Shown in pieces: positions 7,578 to 13,665 of a stretch of 18,804 nucleotides of DNA. This DNA comes from Alphaproteobacteria bacterium. GTDB lineage: Bacteria; Pseudomonadota; Alphaproteobacteria; Sphingomonadales; Sphingomonadaceae. Numbering within the stretch: the first letter of the stretch is position 1; every line of letters starts with the position of its first letter. The stretch is taken from NCBI GenBank assembly GCA_028869975.1, contig JAGWQR010000233.1, positions 1-18,804 on the forward strand, in the 5' to 3' direction. A program made the position numbers and the translations under genes. The notes under the pieces are model-generated. The model worked only from the letters and a program-made list of their open reading frames with translations, was not told where the DNA came from and made no database searches.

Positions 7578-8624
7578 CTACTCCGGCACACCCGTTGACT
7601 CGCGCGCGACCAGCTTAGGCGCCAGCACCACGGATTCGGTCGCCTCTCCCGCCGCCCGGCGATAGACCAGATCAACCAGATGCGCCGCACTCTGCTCCAG
7701 ATCCTGCTGCACGCTGGTCAGTGGCGGCGAAGTGTGGCTGGCGAAGCCAAGGTCATCATAGCCGGTGATTTTCACTCGCCCTGGCACCGCAATCCCATAT
7801 TCGCCGAACGCGCGCAGCGCCGCCATCGCAATCACATCCGATGCTGCGACAAAGCCATCGGGGATGTTCCCCTTCGCCAGAAACTCCATCACCGCCGCAT
7901 AGGCGAGATCAGCGGTCAGGTGCGCGGGGATGACCTGAACATCCGCGCTCATCCCCACCGCTATGCAACCTGCGCGGCACCCCTCCAGCCGCTGCTCGAT
8001 CTCGGGCGGCGTCGGATCACCGATGAACGCGAGCGATTTGCACCCGTGCTCGAACAGATGCACCGTCGCCAGCAACCCGCCAAGCCTATTGTCCGAGCCT
8101 ACCGTGCAATAGCGCTGATGCGGTCGTCTGGCCCCCCACACCACCAGCGGCATATAATGATCGCTCGCCTTGTCGAGCGCGTCCGACTGGTTCGACTGGC
8201 CGATCACGATGATGCCATCAATCCGCCCGGAATTGATATAACGCCCGAGCCAGTTGCTATTCGATGGAATCACGCGCGAGAGCAGCAAATCATCGCCGCG
8301 CTTGGCCAGCTCATCGGCGAGATAGCCGAGCATCATCGCAAAGAAGGGGTCCGACAGGTGCTGCTCGCGCTCATGGCCGAGCGGGATAACCACCGCGATC
8401 GCCCCCGCTTTGCGCGTGCGCAGATTGCGCGCAAACAGGTTAGGCGCATAATTATGGGCTTCGGCGATGATACGTATGCGCTCGCGTGTAGCCTGATTGA
8501 CCAGACTACCATCCGATAGTGCGCGAGAAACGGTTCCGGTGGATACACCTGCCTCGCGCGCAATATCGGCCAATGTCACCGGCTTGGGCCTGTTATTGAG
8601 GCGTTTACCCCCTGTCACTGGCAT
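7578..8624 (-). CDS. LacI/GalR-family transcriptional repressor of the sugar locus
   Basis: This is a 348-residue regulator. Its N-terminal helix-turn-helix and hinge are classical: VTLADIAREAGVSTGTVSRAL (about 16-36), then the NLFARNLRTRKAGAIAVVIP hinge and the start of the periplasmic-binding-protein-like core. That core includes DGIIVIGQ, DGFVAASDVIAM and KITGYDDLGFA, the usual ligand-binding signatures, and ends with a TSVQQDLE...LVDLVYRR dimer segment. It should bind the paired CAAACGTTTG operators upstream of the receptor and release them on binding a sugar. The ATG at 8624 has a poor ribosome site; a GTG at 8618 is a possible start. An imperfect copy of the operator core lies 38 bp upstream, consistent with autoregulation. 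Confidence 0.93.
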   Translation of the reverse strand: MPVTGGKRLNNRPKPVTLADIAREAGVSTGTVSRALSDGSLVNQATRERIRIIAEAHNYAPNLFARNLRTRKAGAIAVVIPLGHEREQHLSDPFFAMMLGYLADELAKRGDDLLLSRVIPSNSNWLGRYINSGRIDGIIVIGQSNQSDALDKASDHYMPLVVWGARRPHQRYCTVGSDNRLGGLLATVHLFEHGCKSLAFIGDPTPPEIEQRLEGCRAGCIAVGMSADVQVIPAHLTADLAYAAVMEFLAKGNIPDGFVAASDVIAMAALRAFGEYGIAVPGRVKITGYDDLGFASHTSPPLTSVQQDLEQSAAHLVDLVYRRAAGEATESVVLAPKLVARESTGVPE

Positions 8625-8661
8625 CCCCGAACTGTTGATGTAAATATGCTGCTTTCATACT

Positions 8662-8671
8662 CAATCGTTTG
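8662..8671. promoter_or_regulatory. Candidate LacI operator upstream of the repressor gene
   Basis: CAATCGTTTG matches the CAAACGTTTG operator core at 9 of 10 positions. It sits 38 bp upstream of the LacI start codon, in a short AT-rich divergent region. A single 10-bp site with one mismatch could arise by chance, but its position fits negative autoregulation. Confidence 0.4.
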
Positions 8672-8756
8672 TAATTCGTTCAAGCCATTATTGCAACTTT
8701 TGCAATGCAACGAAAAAATCCAGGAAAATGCGACGAGTTGAGGCACGCCATAAGTT

Positions 8757-8781
8757 GAGTCCCACCCAGCAATAGCGACTC
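8757..8781. promoter_or_regulatory. Two distal GANTC methylation sites upstream of ccrM
   Basis: GAGTC (8757-8761) and GACTC (8777-8781) are recognition sites for CcrM-type methyltransferases. They lie upstream of the TTAACC repeats in the lacI-ccrM intergenic region and add to two further sites near the ccrM start. Confidence 0.4.
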
Positions 8782-8816
8782 CATATCTTGTAAAGTCGCT
8801 CTTTGTTCTAAAGATT

Positions 8817-8847
8817 TTAACCAATTTATTAACCATTTGTATTAACC
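8817..8847 (+). promoter_or_regulatory. Three TTAACC repeats (candidate CtrA half-sites) upstream of ccrM
   Basis: TTAACC occurs at 8817-8822, 8829-8834 and 8842-8847, at a pitch of 12 and 13 bp; the second extends to TTAACCAT. The Caulobacter CtrA box is TTAA-N7-TTAA, and CtrA drives ccrM there. Here the spacing between TTAA pairs is 8 and 9 rather than 7, so these are better called half-site repeats. Regulation by CtrA is inferred from the motif and the identity of the gene. Confidence 0.55.
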
Positions 8848-8863
8848 ACTACTCTTGACGGCG

Positions 8864-8878
8864 GACTCCCGAGGACTC
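8864..8878. promoter_or_regulatory. Paired GACTC sites in the ccrM leader
   Basis: Two GACTC sites (8864-8868 and 8874-8878) repeat at a 10-bp pitch, 32-46 bases before the ccrM ATG. They lie downstream of the TTAACC repeats, probably in or near the untranslated leader. This resembles the arrangement reported for Caulobacter ccrM, where methylation by the product feeds back on its own promoter. Confidence 0.5.
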
Positions 8879-8909
8879 ACACGGGACCGTCAACGCCAAG
8901 GGGTGTGCT

Positions 8910-10049
8910 ATGGGTGTGCTTGAAAAGATCAGGAAATCTGCGGCGGGTGACTTGCCCGTCGATCAAATCCTGCAACAGGATTGCATTGCTGCGATGGCTG
9001 CACTCCCCGATGCCTGCGTCGATATGGTGTTCGCTGACCCGCCCTATAACCTCCAGCTCGGCGGTGATTTGTTCCGGCCCGAAGGCGGCCGCGTCGATGC
9101 CGTGGACAATGATTGGGACAAGTTTGATACGCTGGCGCACTATGACAGTTTCTCCAAAGCCTGGCTGCGCGAGGCACGCCGCATCCTCAAGCCCAACGGC
9201 ACGCTCTGGGTTATTGGCAGCTATCACAACATCTTCCGGGTGGGGAGCGTGTTGCAGGATGAGGGCTTCTGGATTCTCAACGACATCATCTGGCGCAAGG
9301 TCAACCCCATGCCCAATTTCAAGGGCACGCGTTTCACCAATGCGCACGAAACGCTGATCTGGGCCGCGAAATCGGAGGATGCGCGCTACACCTTCCATTA
9401 CCGCGCGATGAAAACCTTGAATGACGAGCTGCAAATGCGCTCGGACTGGAGCTTCCCGATCTGTAGCGGCCAGGAACGCATCAAGCGCGGCGGCACCAAG
9501 GCGCACCCCACCCAAAAACCCGAGGCGCTGCTCTACCGCATCCTGATTGCGTGCACGTCACCCGGCGACATCGTGCTCGACCCGTTCTTCGGCACCGGCA
9601 CCACCGGCGCGGTGGCGAAGCGCTTGGGGCGGCACTTTATCGGCATCGAGCGCGAGCGCGCCTATGTTGAGGTGGCAGCCGAGCGGATTGCGGCGGCGCT
9701 GCCTTTGGACGAGAGCGCGACGCGGACGATGCAGGCCCCTAAGGCTGCGGCGCGCGTCGCGTTCGGGACATTGGTGGAGACGGGGATGATCGCGCCCGGC
9801 ACCGTGCTGACCGACCTCAAACGCCGCCACCGCGCGAGCGTGCGGGTCGATGGCTCTTTGGAACTGGTGTGCTCCCGCGCAGGCGGGAGCGCTGGTACTG
9901 TTGAGACCGGCTCGATCCATAAACTCGGCGCGCTGGTGCAGGGCGCGCCAAGCTGCAACGGCTGGACCTTCTGGCATATCGAGGATGCCTCCGGCCTGAA
10001 ACCGCTTGATGCGCTCCGGCAGACGTATCTGCTGGCGACGGAGGTATGA
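8910..10049 (+). CDS. ccrM: CcrM-type beta-class DNA adenine methyltransferase (GANTC)
   Basis: The product transfers a methyl group from S-adenosylmethionine to adenine in double-stranded DNA. The 379-residue protein has the beta-class order: catalytic motif IV DPPYNLQLGG at 43-52, then the target-recognition region, then the AdoMet motif DPFFGTGTTG at 224-233. The segments KVNPMPNFKGTRFTNAHE and GTKAHPTQKPEALLYR match the CcrM family, and a C-terminal RAMA-like domain (about 285-375, GTVLTDLKRRHRASVRVDGSLE) is the usual extension. GANTC specificity is assigned by family. The ATG has an AAGGGG ribosome site 6 bases upstream. In Caulobacter and relatives this enzyme restores full methylation late in the cell cycle and helps time transcription. 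The gene is followed by folP with a 4-bp overlap. Confidence 0.94.
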   Translation: MGVLEKIRKSAAGDLPVDQILQQDCIAAMAALPDACVDMVFADPPYNLQLGGDLFRPEGGRVDAVDNDWDKFDTLAHYDSFSKAWLREARRILKPNGTLWVIGSYHNIFRVGSVLQDEGFWILNDIIWRKVNPMPNFKGTRFTNAHETLIWAAKSEDARYTFHYRAMKTLNDELQMRSDWSFPICSGQERIKRGGTKAHPTQKPEALLYRILIACTSPGDIVLDPFFGTGTTGAVAKRLGRHFIGIERERAYVEVAAERIAAALPLDESATRTMQAPKAAARVAFGTLVETGMIAPGTVLTDLKRRHRASVRVDGSLELVCSRAGGSAGTVETGSIHKLGALVQGAPSCNGWTFWHIEDASGLKPLDALRQTYLLATEV

Positions 10050-11158
10050 CCCCGCCCCCCACCGCCACCCTTTATTTCCGCCCCACCGCGTTTATCGATG
10101 CGCCGTTCGGGCTTGACGGCCAGTTTCACCGGCTGGCCGGGGGCTTGAGCTTCTTTTCGGCCTATGAGGTGATCGCGGCGGAGGGCGGCGGGCGGGTCTC
10201 GCAGCAGCTCGTGCCCGTGAGCGCGCTCGATGATTTCATCGCTACGCTCGCGCCCGCGCAAGCAGAGGCCGCGCGCACCACCATCACCAACATCATAAGC
10301 CCGCGCGCCCCGCTCCAGCTCGGCAGCCGCACCATCCGGCTTGGAGAACCGCAGATCATGGGCATTCTCAACATGACGCCCGACAGCTTCTCCGATGGTG
10401 GGCGGTTCATCGATGATCCGGTCGCTGCGGCGGGCGCTGGCGTGGCGATGGCGGCTCAAGGCGCAGCGCTCATCGATGTCGGGGGGGAGAGCACCCGCCC
10501 CGGTGCGGCGGCGGTGTGGGCGCAGGACGAGATCGCGCGCACCGTGCCCGTCATCGAGCGGCTGGTCGCGGCGGGCACGGCGGTGAGCATCGACACACGC
10601 CAGGCCGAGACGATGGAGGCGGCCTTCAAGGCCGGAGCGCATCTCATCAATGATGTATCGGCGCTGCTGCATGATTCGCGCAGTCTGGTGGTGGCGGCGG
10701 CAGCGAATGTGCCAGTGGTGCTCATGCACTCGCCCGATCCTGCCAAATCGCTCCATGGTGGCGCGGTGGGGCCGGACCCGCTGCTCGCCGTATATGATTG
10801 GCTTGAAGCGCGGATTGAAGCGGCGGTGGCGGGGGGCGTCAAGCGCGAGCGTATCCTCGTTGATCCCGGCATCGGCTTTGGCAAGGGGGTGGCGGCCAAT
10901 CTGGCGCTCATCAATGGGCTGCCGCTGTTTCATGGTCTTGGCTGCGGACTTGTGTTTGGCGCATCCCGCAAGCGGATTATCGGCGCGCTGGCGAATGAAG
11001 CCCCGGTGGATGCGCGGCTGGGCGGCTCGGTTGCACTAGCGCTCACCGCCGCGCAAGGTGGCGCGCAGATCATCCGGGTCCATGATGTAGCGGAGACGGT
11101 ACAGGCCTTGAAGGTCTGGCGCGGGATGCGCGATGCGGCGTTGACGCCGGTGGTTTGA
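10046..11158 (+). CDS. folP: Dihydropteroate synthase
   Basis: This cytoplasmic folate-pathway enzyme condenses hydroxymethyl-dihydropterin diphosphate with p-aminobenzoate. Its motifs are in order: IMGILNMTPDSFSDGG from about residue 104, DVGGESTRPGA from D144, SIDTRQ, LINDVSA, DPGIGFGK from D273, GASRKRIIG and the closing IRVHDVAETVQA. At 370 residues it is longer than the roughly 280-residue E. coli protein because of an N-terminal extension of about 100 residues. That extension has no recognised catalytic motif and is probably a lineage feature. The loop after the conserved LMH reads SPDPAKSLHGG. The ATG overlaps the ccrM stop (ATGA), so translation is probably coupled. A GGAGG is only one base before the ATG, which is closer than ideal. 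Confidence 0.93.
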   Translation: MTPPPTATLYFRPTAFIDAPFGLDGQFHRLAGGLSFFSAYEVIAAEGGGRVSQQLVPVSALDDFIATLAPAQAEAARTTITNIISPRAPLQLGSRTIRLGEPQIMGILNMTPDSFSDGGRFIDDPVAAAGAGVAMAAQGAALIDVGGESTRPGAAAVWAQDEIARTVPVIERLVAAGTAVSIDTRQAETMEAAFKAGAHLINDVSALLHDSRSLVVAAAANVPVVLMHSPDPAKSLHGGAVGPDPLLAVYDWLEARIEAAVAGGVKRERILVDPGIGFGKGVAANLALINGLPLFHGLGCGLVFGASRKRIIGALANEAPVDARLGGSVALALTAAQGGAQIIRVHDVAETVQALKVWRGMRDAALTPVV

Positions 11159-11166
11159 TACGGCCC

Positions 11167-11196
11167 TTGCCCTCCTGACTCGCGCGCGCCTATAGC
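11167..11196 (+). promoter_or_regulatory. Candidate leaderless promoter of parE, with an internal GANTC site
   Basis: TTGCCC (11167-11172) and TATAGC (11191-11196) form -35 and -10 elements with an 18-bp spacer. The -10 ends 6 bases before the parE ATG, so transcription would begin at or next to the A of the start codon. This agrees with the absence of any Shine-Dalgarno sequence (the preceding bases are CCACCCC). A GACTC site (11177-11181) lies within the spacer, where methylation could influence promoter use, as at GcrA-CcrM controlled promoters. Confidence 0.5.
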
Positions 11197-11202
11197 CACC
11201 CC

Positions 11203-13182
11203 ATGTCTGATGATCTGTTTGCGCGTGCCACCGCCACCACCGGAACCTATGATGCCTCGGCGATCGAGGTGCTCGAAGGGCTGGAGCCGGTGCGCCGCCG
11301 CCCGGGCATGTATGTGGGCGGCACCGACGAGCGCGCGCTGCATCATCTCGCCGCCGAGGTGCTCGATAATGCGATGGACGAGGCAGTGGCCGGCCATGCC
11401 AGCCGCATCGAGATTGTGCTTGAGGCAGGCAACCGCCTGACCATCACCGACAATGGCCGGGGCATTCCGGTGGGGCCGCACCCGAAGTTTCCGGATAAAT
11501 CGGCGCTGGAGGTGGTGATGTCCACGCTGCATTCAGGCGGCAAATTTGAGGGCAAGGCTTATGCCACGAGCGGGGGGTTGCACGGGGTGGGGGTGAGTGT
11601 CGTCAATGCGCTGTCGTCGGAAACGACCGTGGAAGTGGCGCTAGAGCGGCAGCTTTACCGGCAGTGCTTTTCGCGTGGGGTGACGCTGGGGCCGCTGGAG
11701 AAGCTCGGGGCAGTCAGCAATCGGCGCGGCACCAGCGTGGCGTTCGTGCCCGACACTGAGATTTTCGGCGAATTGAGTTTCAAGCCGCAGCGGCTCTATC
11801 GGCTCGCGCGCTCGAAGGCCTATCTGTTTGCCGGCGTGGAAATCCGCTGGAAATGTGCGGCTGAGATCATTACCGATGACACGCCGAGCGACGCCGTATT
11901 CCAGTTTCCTGGCGGCCTTGCCGACCATTTGCGCGAGCAGATCGGCACGCGCGAATGCGCCACTGCCGATTTCTTCTCAGGCAATCAGGACTTCAATGGA
12001 GACGGCGCAGGCCGGGTGGAGTGGGCGGTGGCCTGGCCGCTCTGGTCGGATGGCTCGTACAGCTATTACTGCAACACCATCCCCACACCCGATGGCGGCA
12101 CGCACGAGGCGGGGCTTCGCACGGCGATTGTGAAGGGCATCCGTGCATTCGGTGCGCTGGTCGGGCAGAAAAAGGCGACTGACCTTGCCGCCGAGGATAT
12201 TCTCGTTGGCGCGGAGCTGATGCTGAGCGTTTTCATTCGCGATCCGCAATTCCAGTCGCAAACCAAAGACCGGCTCACTTCGCCCGAAGCCGCGCGGCTC
12301 GTCGAGAATGCCGTGCGCGACCATTTCGATCATTATCTCGCCGACAATATGGAGCGCGGGCGCGCGCTGCTCAGCTATGCGCTCGAGCGGATGGACGAGC
12401 GGCTGCGGCGCAAGGCCGAGCGCGAGGTCAAGCGCAAGACCGCCACCTCGGGCCGCAAGGTGCGCCTGCCCGGCAAGCTCACCGATTGTTCGTCGGATGA
12501 CCCGTCTGGTACCGAGCTATACATCGTTGAAGGGGATAGCGCGGGCGGTTCGGCCAAACAGGCGCGCGACCGCAAGACGCAGGCGATCCTCCCCATTCGC
12601 GGTAAAATCCTCAACGTGGCTTCCGCGACCGCCGACAAAATCCGCGCGAACAGCGAAATCGCCGACCTCATCCTCGCGCTCGGCTGCGGGGTGCGCAAGG
12701 ACTGCAACGCCGACACGCTGCGCTATGACAAGGTCATCATCATGACCGATGCCGATGTCGACGGTGCGCACATCGCCACGCTCTTGATGACGCTTTTCTT
12801 TCAGGAAATGCCTGACATTGTCCGGCGCGGGCATGTCTATCTCGCCCAGCCGCCGCTCTACCGGCTGACGGTTGGGGCCAAATCGCTCTATGCGCGTGAT
12901 GATGCCCATCGCGCGGAAATTGAGGCGGGTGTATTGAAAGGCAAGAAGGTAGAGGTCTCGCGCTTCAAAGGCCTTGGCGAAATGAACCCCGGCCAGTTGC
13001 GCGAAACCACGATGGACCCCAAAACGCGCACGCTGATTCGGGTTACACTCCCGGCTGAATATGAGGAGCGCGCAGGTGTGAAGGATCTGGTTGAGCGGTT
13101 GATGGGCAAGAACCCCGAACATCGCTTTGCGTTCATTCAGGAAAATGCTTCGCGGGTCGAGGAAGAAGCTATCGATATTTGA
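11203..13182 (+). CDS. parE: DNA topoisomerase IV subunit B
   Basis: The ATPase subunit of topoisomerase IV acts with ParC to decatenate daughter chromosomes. The 659-residue protein shows the GHKL ATPase motifs: VLDNAMDEA with N56, DNGRGIP from D83 and GGLHGVGVSVVNALS. A transducer domain follows, then the TOPRIM metal site with EGDSAGGSA (E443) and DADVDGAHI (D516, D518, D520), and the conserved GLGEMNPGQLRETTMDP near the end. GyrB is the alternative, but alphaproteobacterial GyrB is usually around 800 residues or more, and this length fits ParE. There is no ribosome site; a well-placed -10 just before the ATG suggests a leaderless mRNA. It lies 44 bases after folP on the same strand. Confidence 0.92.
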   Translation: MSDDLFARATATTGTYDASAIEVLEGLEPVRRRPGMYVGGTDERALHHLAAEVLDNAMDEAVAGHASRIEIVLEAGNRLTITDNGRGIPVGPHPKFPDKSALEVVMSTLHSGGKFEGKAYATSGGLHGVGVSVVNALSSETTVEVALERQLYRQCFSRGVTLGPLEKLGAVSNRRGTSVAFVPDTEIFGELSFKPQRLYRLARSKAYLFAGVEIRWKCAAEIITDDTPSDAVFQFPGGLADHLREQIGTRECATADFFSGNQDFNGDGAGRVEWAVAWPLWSDGSYSYYCNTIPTPDGGTHEAGLRTAIVKGIRAFGALVGQKKATDLAAEDILVGAELMLSVFIRDPQFQSQTKDRLTSPEAARLVENAVRDHFDHYLADNMERGRALLSYALERMDERLRRKAEREVKRKTATSGRKVRLPGKLTDCSSDDPSGTELYIVEGDSAGGSAKQARDRKTQAILPIRGKILNVASATADKIRANSEIADLILALGCGVRKDCNADTLRYDKVIIMTDADVDGAHIATLLMTLFFQEMPDIVRRGHVYLAQPPLYRLTVGAKSLYARDDAHRAEIEAGVLKGKKVEVSRFKGLGEMNPGQLRETTMDPKTRTLIRVTLPAEYEERAGVKDLVERLMGKNPEHRFAFIQENASRVEEEAIDI

Positions 13183-13196
13183 GAATATAGACTATA

Positions 13197-13220
13197 TCGA
13201 TTATGGTTAATCGAATTTTT
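13197..13220 (+). terminator. Weak candidate terminator of parE
   Basis: TCGATT (13197-13202) pairs with AATCGA (13209-13214) around a 6-base loop, followed by a run of five T (13216-13220). The 6-bp stem is AT-rich, so strength would be low. Its place 14 bases after the parE stop supports the call. Confidence 0.35.
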
Positions 13221-13463
13221 ACATAAAAAGTGGCGTCGAAACTGCAAGTTTTTATAATGAATTTGTCCCGGACCCATGCCTTTTCCGAATCACACCGAGC
13301 ATGTCGCTTGAATAAAATGCTGGACCGAACAGGCTGAAGATCGATAATGTCTAACGCAAACCGGGCAGGATAGACAGGATAAAACCCCCTGCATACAGCT
13401 TTTAGGGGCCATGTATCACTGAAATAATTTTCTATATATAGTGTATTTCGCGCGCCACACACC

Positions 13464-13495
13464 AAAACTATGGATCCCGGCGTGCCGGGATCCAT
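13464..13495 (-). terminator. Rho-independent terminator of the micropeptide gene
   Basis: A perfect 11-bp stem (13470-13480 with 13485-13495, arms ATGGATCCCGG and CCGGGATCCAT) encloses a CGTG loop. On the - strand it is followed by AGTTTTGG, a short U tract. On the + strand no T run follows, so the terminator faces the - strand. It starts 8 bases after the micropeptide stop codon. Confidence 0.72.
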
Positions 13496-13503
13496 GTTAT
13501 AGC

Positions 13504-13569
13504 TTAGCCGTGCCCAAAGCCGCCGCCGCCATCGCCCCAGATACTGCGTGCAACTAATTTCTTAGCCAT
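13504..13569 (-). CDS. 21-residue glycine-rich micropeptide, function unknown
   Basis: A 22-codon frame reads MAKKLVARSIW, then Gly-Asp, four glycines, and FGHG before TAA. An AAGGGG ribosome site lies 9 bases upstream of the ATG, and a perfect-stem terminator begins 8 bases after the stop. That trio is strong evidence for a real translated gene despite its size. The N-terminal half is basic and hydrophobic; the C-terminal half is a flexible Gly/Asp/His tail after a single Trp. There is no cysteine, no transmembrane segment and no classical signal peptide. It lies 96 bases downstream of the CHASE2-EAL gene on the same strand. I do not recognise the family. It could be a RiPP-like precursor, a signalling peptide, a leader peptide or a small protein partner; no maturation enzyme is visible nearby. 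Confidence 0.68.
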   Translation of the reverse strand: MAKKLVARSIWGDGGGGFGHG

Positions 13570-13626
13570 CTTGTCTAACCCCTTGAAAAGACTGGAAAAT
13601 TGCTCCCAGTCAGGTCAGCAGGTTAT

Positions 13627-13638
13627 GTTAATCTTAAC
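13627..13638. promoter_or_regulatory. Palindrome GTTAATCTTAAC upstream of the micropeptide gene
   Basis: GTTAA (13627-13631) and TTAAC (13634-13638) form a perfect inverted repeat with a 2-base centre, between the EAL stop and the micropeptide start. On the - strand TTGCTA and TAACCT, 17 bp apart, flank it as a poor -35/-10 pair. It could be a regulator site for a separate micropeptide promoter. Confidence 0.3.
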
Positions 13639-13665
13639 CGCTTAGCAACCATATTTTACATCCGG

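Larger units (their letters stand above)
13183..13503. other. AT-rich gene-poor stretch between parE and the micropeptide gene
   Basis: About 320 bases hold no convincing gene. I see a weak terminator candidate for parE at the left end, a palindromic CTATATATAG (13432-13441), and the micropeptide terminator at the right end. Reading frames crossing it lack ribosome sites and coding character. Confidence 0.5.

Noticed and set aside
7680..8519. 279-residue open frame on the + strand
   Set aside because: It lies entirely antisense to the LacI gene, which has clear family motifs. The translation is rich in His, Arg and Ala as expected for a shadow frame in GC-rich DNA.
8690..8711. TTGCAA repeats in the lacI-ccrM intergenic region
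   Set aside because: TTGCAA is self-complementary and short; spacing does not match the locus operator.
9662..10933. 423-residue open frame on the - strand
   Set aside because: Antisense to ccrM and folP, both firmly identified; composition is Arg/His-rich with no recognisable domain.
7597..11188. Repeated TGACTCGCGCGCG near 7597 and 11176
   Set aside because: One copy is inside the LacI coding region; low-complexity CG repeats make a chance match likely.
11203..13182. Alternative identification as gyrB
   Set aside because: Length of 659 residues is too short for a typical alphaproteobacterial GyrB and fits ParE.
13386..13408. CCCCT/AGGGG hairpin followed by GTTTTATCC on the - strand
   Set aside because: Only a 5-bp stem with a 13-base loop; too weak to call as a second terminator.
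13169..13495. 108-residue open frame on the - strand between parE and the micropeptide
   Set aside because: It begins inside the micropeptide terminator hairpin, has no ribosome site and runs into the parE coding end.
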